Source of the DNA: CBDDBH01 sp965225625
GTDB lineage: Bacteria; Pseudomonadota; Gammaproteobacteria; JADZEE01
Length of the DNA: 64,000 nucleotides
Assembly (NCBI GenBank): GCA_965225625.1
Contig: CBDDBH010000031.1
Location: forward strand, 248,001 to 312,000
Reading direction: 5' to 3'
Shown here: one piece after another, positions 60,230 to 64,000 of the stretch
Layout of the letters: every line of letters starts with the position of its first letter
Numbering within the stretch: position 1 is the stretch's first letter
Notes under the pieces: generated by a model
Told to the model about the DNA's origin: nothing
The model's database searches: none
The model's input: only the letters and a program-made list of their open reading frames with translations
Position numbers and translations under genes: made by a program

Positions 60230-61489
60230 GTGGCCGAGGCGAAAAGAGGCGGTATTTTCTTTGGCTGGTGGATTGCGGGGGCATCGACACTCACGATGTC
60301 GACCAACGGCGGGCCGCTGATATTTGGTTCAATAGGTCTATTCATGCTGCCGTTGGGGGAAGAGTTCGGCTGGAGCCGGGTGCAGATCAGCGAAGCACTC
60401 ATTCCCTTCACGATTGCCAGCATGCTCGCGTTGCCGGTAGCAGGAAGACTCGTAGACAGGCTGGGCGCGCGCCGGGTCTTGCTGCCTGCCCTGGTTACCG
60501 TGGGCTGCTGTCTCGTCGCCATCCCGATGTTAGTCAGTGAACTGTGGCACCTGGCAGCGATTTTCTTCATTGTCGGCAGCATCGGCATCGGTACCAGCAC
60601 GATCACCTACATGCCTGTGCTATCCGCGTGGTTCGATAAGCACCGGGGACTCGCCATTGGAATCGCGGCCTCGGGCACCGGCCTGGGTTATATCTACATA
60701 CCGGTGCTGGTGCAGTTCATGAGCAGCAACTTTGGCTGGCGCGGCGGCTATTACGCTTTGGGCGCTGTCGTGTTGCTCATGTCACTGCCCATTGCCTACC
60801 TGATGATCCGGGAAACTCCCGCTGAGATGGGGCTGATGCCCGATGGCGCGACCATGGGAGAAGCTCCAAAAGCGACCTCCAGACAAGTCGGTTTGACCGT
60901 GCCCGAGGTGGTCAAGACACGCGAGTTCTGGCTGCTCGCTCTGATTTTCATCGTGCTGTCATTCGTGCTGCACGGTATGCTCGCCCACCTCGTACCGATG
61001 CTGCGTGACCGAGGTATGGAGCCGTTGACCGCGGCCTATGCAGCATCGATACTCGGCGTAGCGGTGTTTGGCGGACGCCTGTTAACCGGATTTCTCGTCG
61101 ACCGAATATTCGCACCGTATGTAGCCCTCGTGTTTTTCACGTTGTCCGCGCTCGGTATCGCGAGTTATGCGTTTGGCGCCACTGGCGCGCTGGCATTCGT
61201 GTCCGCCATGATGATTGGTCTGAGCCTGGGCGCCGAGATCGACCTGATGGCTTACCTCGCCAGCCGCTATTTCGGCTTACGTTCATTCGGTACCGTCTGC
61301 GGCCTGTTGTTTGCGGCGATACTTTGCGGTACTGCGTTCGGCCCGCGGGTTTTGGCAGCGGGCTATGAGAATAGTGGCTCCTATGTCGGTATTCTCAAGA
61401 TTTGTGTTGGCATAAACTTACTGGCCTTGATCCCGACAGCACTGCTACGGGCCTATCCGAACTGGGAGGAAGTCGACGTTGAAACCTGA
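60230..61489 (+). CDS. MFS transporter (OFA-like)
   Basis: A 419-aa transporter with 12 hydrophobic segments starting from GTG at 60230. The first segment is GGIFFGWWIAGASTLTMS; GRLVDRLGARRVLLPALVTV is the classic MFS loop between TM2 and TM3; IRETPAEMGLMPDG is the central loop found in the oxalate/formate-antiporter-like (OFA) branch of monocarboxylate carriers. A carboxylate substrate is therefore plausible and would suit the UbiD decarboxylase gene, whose start overlaps its stop. Confidence 0.86.
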   Translation: MAEAKRGGIFFGWWIAGASTLTMSTNGGPLIFGSIGLFMLPLGEEFGWSRVQISEALIPFTIASMLALPVAGRLVDRLGARRVLLPALVTVGCCLVAIPMLVSELWHLAAIFFIVGSIGIGTSTITYMPVLSAWFDKHRGLAIGIAASGTGLGYIYIPVLVQFMSSNFGWRGGYYALGAVVLLMSLPIAYLMIRETPAEMGLMPDGATMGEAPKATSRQVGLTVPEVVKTREFWLLALIFIVLSFVLHGMLAHLVPMLRDRGMEPLTAAYAASILGVAVFGGRLLTGFLVDRIFAPYVALVFFTLSALGIASYAFGATGALAFVSAMMIGLSLGAEIDLMAYLASRYFGLRSFGTVCGLLFAAILCGTAFGPRVLAAGYENSGSYVGILKICVGINLLALIPTALLRAYPNWEEVDVET

Positions 61490-62864
61490 GACCGCACGGA
61501 TCGGATTTTTCGATCTCCGCCAATTCCTCGATTCTCTCGAGAAATCGGGGCAATTGCTTCGCATCAGCGATGAAGTGGACGTAAAACACGAAATCGCAGC
61601 CTACATACGCAAGACGTCAGATACGAATGGACCAGCGCTGTTGTTCGAGAATGTGAAGGGACATTCCATGCAGGTCGTAGGCGGCGTTTTCGCAACGCGC
61701 GCGTTGATGTTGCACGCGTTGCAAATGTCCGAAGAAAATGTCATCCGCGATTTCACCGCCGCGTTGGACAGGTGTGAGCCAACTAAACTGGTCGAGAGCG
61801 GGCCATGTCAGGAGGTTGTACACCTCGGCGATGACGCGGATCTGACGACGCTGCCTAACCCAACCTATTGCGAGGACGACAGTGGGCCGTACATCAGCGC
61901 AGCCGTCGCAATTACCAAGGATCCGGAAGACGGCGGCAAAAATGCATCCATCTATCGGGCTGAAGTCCGGGGCAAACGGGCATTGGGTATTCTTGCCGAA
62001 GCGCCACACCATCTGGGTATCCATTATGAAAAAGCCGAAGCGCTCGGGCAGCCACTGGATGTAGCGCTGGCCATCGGCGTGGAGCCCAGCGCACAGATAG
62101 CGACTCAGTGGGAAGCCGCGTACGGCGTGGATGAACTCAGTTTCGCCGCTGCCCTGCAAGGCCGACCGCTCGAAGTGGTGAAGTGCAAAACCGTTGATCT
62201 GGAAGTGCCCGCAACGGCGGAGATCGTCGTCGAAGGGCGCATGCACCCCAAGATACGGCAGCAAGAGGGGCCGTTCGGCGAATACACCGGCTACTACACC
62301 GCCACCTACCCCAAGCCGGTTATCGAAGTCACGGCAATCACGCACCGGCACAAGCCGATATACCAGGCCATGCTCACCGGCGTACCGACTACCGAAAACC
62401 ACGTGCTCAAGATGATCCCCATGGAATCGTCTTGTTATGCCATGTTAAGCCGGCGCTTCCCCAGCGTTAAAGCCGTGCACTTCCACGGCGCCGGCGGCGT
62501 CGGGCTGATCCTGGCTGTCGCTATTCGGCAACGCGTTAAGTACGAAGCTCGTGCGTTGATTTCACAGCTGGTTGGTTCGCACGGCAGTAAAGTGATCGTC
62601 ATTGTCGACGACGATATCGACATCTTCAATATGGAAGCGGTGATGTGGGCGGTGGCGACCCGCTCGCAACCGCAGCGCGATGCCATGGTGTTTCCAAACA
62701 TGATGAGCTGGCAGCTGGATCCATCGGTCCCCGAGCGCGGCGTCACCAGCATGCTGGGTATCGACGCGACCCGACCTTTTGGCGAACCCTTCGACAAGAT
62801 GACTGAAGTACCGGGGGTCGATCAGGTACCGGATCTGCACGAGCTGTTGACACGCTCGCGTTAG
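61479..62864 (+). CDS. UbiD family decarboxylase
   Basis: A 461-aa prenylated-FMN-dependent decarboxylase starting from a TTG that overlaps the MFS gene by 11 bases. The prFMN-binding and catalytic residues are visible: NASIYRAEVRG (Asn/Ser/Arg160 region), VVEGRMHPKI, and EGPFGEYTGYY with Glu263 and Glu268, spaced as in Fdc1/UbiD. UbiD enzymes decarboxylate aromatic or unsaturated acids reversibly. It is not likely to be the quinone-pathway UbiD alone, because it sits with a transporter and RidA. No UbiX, which makes the cofactor, is in the window. The substrate may be an aromatic acid. Confidence 0.9.
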   Translation: MKPETARIGFFDLRQFLDSLEKSGQLLRISDEVDVKHEIAAYIRKTSDTNGPALLFENVKGHSMQVVGGVFATRALMLHALQMSEENVIRDFTAALDRCEPTKLVESGPCQEVVHLGDDADLTTLPNPTYCEDDSGPYISAAVAITKDPEDGGKNASIYRAEVRGKRALGILAEAPHHLGIHYEKAEALGQPLDVALAIGVEPSAQIATQWEAAYGVDELSFAAALQGRPLEVVKCKTVDLEVPATAEIVVEGRMHPKIRQQEGPFGEYTGYYTATYPKPVIEVTAITHRHKPIYQAMLTGVPTTENHVLKMIPMESSCYAMLSRRFPSVKAVHFHGAGGVGLILAVAIRQRVKYEARALISQLVGSHGSKVIVIVDDDIDIFNMEAVMWAVATRSQPQRDAMVFPNMMSWQLDPSVPERGVTSMLGIDATRPFGEPFDKMTEVPGVDQVPDLHELLTRSR

Positions 62865-62912
62865 TCTCTCGGAATTGCAGTCGCGGCGGCAATGCCGCGA
62901 TTGCAGTCAGTA

Positions 62913-63713
62913 TTACGCGAGGAACGCCTCGACGCGCTCGCTAAGCACCTCGAATTGCTCCAACGGCGGGACGTGTCCGCATTCCGGGATCATGAATATC
63001 TCCGAGTTGCTAATCGCTTTGCCGAATTCCTGCGCGTACACGGGCGGAATCAAGCCATCGTTTTCACCCCAGACCACGAGGGTCGGTGCTGTAATGCGGT
63101 GGATCCGCTTTTTCAGCCCCTTGTCCGGGATCGGCCAAACGATTTTGGCGGTACAGCCGATCGTCCACACGTACTGGAATTGAATCAGCGCGGCGGCATC
63201 TTCGTCCTCAGGCATGGTCAGCGCACGTTGCACCCGCTCCTCGTCGAGACGATGAAACAGAACTTTCGGCAATTCATCCGGCGCCACCGCTACCCAATTA
63301 GCCACCGTGTAGGAAGCGTCCTCACGCCACAAACCAATAGGGGCGATCAATACCAGTTGGTCGATACTGCGTCGCCGGTGGGCTGCCAGTTCCGCGGCCA
63401 ACATGCCACCGAAGGAATGACCCATGAGGCGAACGTTATCAAGGCCCAGTGCATCGAACAGATCGTCGTAGGCAAGCACCGCGTCCCAGGTATTGTCGAT
63501 AAATTGGATGGCTTCTGGATCATCGGGGGTGGTTCCCGGGAACGCCGGCGCGTAAACCGTATAGTGATCGGCGAGGCGATCCAGAAAATCATCCCATTGC
63601 AAGCCTCCTGCAGCATGTAAAAACATCAACGGCTCGCCGCTGCCGGCAATGTGAACCGTGATATTCAGCAAGCCGCCCAGAACCGGTACTGTCTGCGTGC
63701 GAACTTCCTTCAT
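62913..63713 (-). CDS. Alpha/beta hydrolase
   Basis: A 266-aa hydrolase with the nucleophile elbow LMGHSFGGMLAAELA, Asp in VVWGENDGLIPP and His in IPECGHVPPLEQF. The N-terminal MFLHAAGGLQWDD is the oxyanion region, here HAAGG rather than HGGG. Esterase, lactonase or C-C hydrolase activities are all possible. It is on the same strand as the luciferase-like gene upstream (31-base gap), so the two are probably one operon. Confidence 0.85.
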   Translation of the reverse strand: MKEVRTQTVPVLGGLLNITVHIAGSGEPLMFLHAAGGLQWDDFLDRLADHYTVYAPAFPGTTPDDPEAIQFIDNTWDAVLAYDDLFDALGLDNVRLMGHSFGGMLAAELAAHRRRSIDQLVLIAPIGLWREDASYTVANWVAVAPDELPKVLFHRLDEERVQRALTMPEDEDAAALIQFQYVWTIGCTAKIVWPIPDKGLKKRIHRITAPTLVVWGENDGLIPPVYAQEFGKAISNSEIFMIPECGHVPPLEQFEVLSERVEAFLA

Positions 63714-63743
63714 TAACTTGCCCTCATCCTTCGTTATAGGTGA

Positions 63744-64000
63744 TCAGGCCGCGTGTTTCTCAACTCGCTTGGCATTCTGCGGCCACCAATGGTTTTCCCA
63801 GCCCTCGTCGTCCCAGACACCCTGCAGTGCCGGCAATACGCCCTTGGCGAAGCGATCGATGTTTTCGATGGCCAATTCATGCGACATCGATCCGAAGTGC
63901 AGCAGCACCATCAAATTACCAACACGTAAGCGCTTGACGATGTCCAGCAACTGCTCCTTAACCGTTTCGACGCTGCCGCTGACGAGATATTCTTTGTCCT
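63744..64000 (-). CDS. Luciferase-like (LLM) monooxygenase, C-terminal part
   Basis: The frame enters from the right edge and runs to a TGA at 63744. The visible 85 residues read YLVSGSVETVKEQLLDIVKR, then VGNLMVLLHFGSMSHELAIE, IDRFAKGVLPALQG and a His/Trp-rich tail. The SGS-x-E-T-V-x-E-Q segment and the FGSMSHE stretch are typical of the C-terminus of flavin-dependent luciferase-family monooxygenases. The start and FMN-binding part lie beyond the window. It leads into the alpha/beta hydrolase gene. Confidence 0.8.
   Translation of the reverse strand, partial: DKEYLVSGSVETVKEQLLDIVKRLRVGNLMVLLHFGSMSHELAIENIDRFAKGVLPALQGVWDDEGWENHWWPQNAKRVEKHAA

Noticed and set aside
1..64000. Prophage or integrative element
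   Set aside because: No integrase, phage structural gene, conjugation gene or tRNA attachment site was seen; the only mobile gene is the IS630 transposase.

Overview
The window is a stretch of proteobacterial chromosome, most likely from a gammaproteobacterium. The best evidence is the housekeeping block at 13914-22665 (rdgB-rph, yicC, gmk, rpoZ, spoT, recG, ubiA), an order typical of Pseudomonas-like and related Gammaproteobacteria. A ubiquinone-type UbiA and several lipoproteins fit a Gram-negative respiring cell. No rRNA, tRNA, CRISPR array, integrase or phage gene was seen, and no gap without a gene exceeds about 300 bases.

Left part (1-13880): small unknown genes, one of them a lipoprotein gene cut by a complete IS630-family element at a TA target. 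Then come a HIT-GFA-GST operon, a divergent DUF1302/DUF1329 pair, an MFS transporter with a YtoQ-like gene, and a two-gene N,N-dimethylformamidase-like unit followed by a cupin. Two nearly identical hairpin elements in opposite orientation overlap the stop codons of the cupin and of the large amidase subunit.

Centre (24426-45803): an aromatic acyl-CoA island. A PaaK-like ligase and hcrCAB (4-hydroxybenzoyl-CoA reductase) diverge from a promoter carrying a palindrome. The same palindrome recurs at the start of the neighbouring tetR gene, so TetR probably controls the operon and itself. Next are an acyl-CoA ligase, boxB and boxC (oxygen-dependent benzoyl-CoA epoxidation and ring cleavage) and the divergent regulator boxR. 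BoxR is followed by a VOC gene, a complete set for a sodium-pumping glutaconyl-CoA decarboxylase (delta/gamma-like, beta, biotin carrier, alpha), an acyl-CoA dehydrogenase and an extradiol-type dioxygenase. A family III CoA-transferase lies nearby. Inferred flow: 4-hydroxybenzoate is activated, reductively dehydroxylated to benzoyl-CoA and then epoxidised. In parallel, glutarate could be activated, oxidised to glutaconyl-CoA and decarboxylated to crotonyl-CoA while pumping Na+. boxA and boxD are not in the window.

Right part (45868-64000): a loose collection of transport and catabolic genes: a purine permease, DUF3592, MAPEG, MaoC, a Rieske oxygenase with RidA, three VOC/cupin-type genes, a crotonase, an SLC13/NhaD-type permease, two MDR alcohol dehydrogenases, a 2OG-Fe(II) oxygenase, a frameshifted SpoIIE-type phosphatase, a RidA-MFS-UbiD operon, an alpha/beta hydrolase and the end of a luciferase-like monooxygenase running off the right edge. 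All functional calls rest on motifs and recalled family features; no database search was done.
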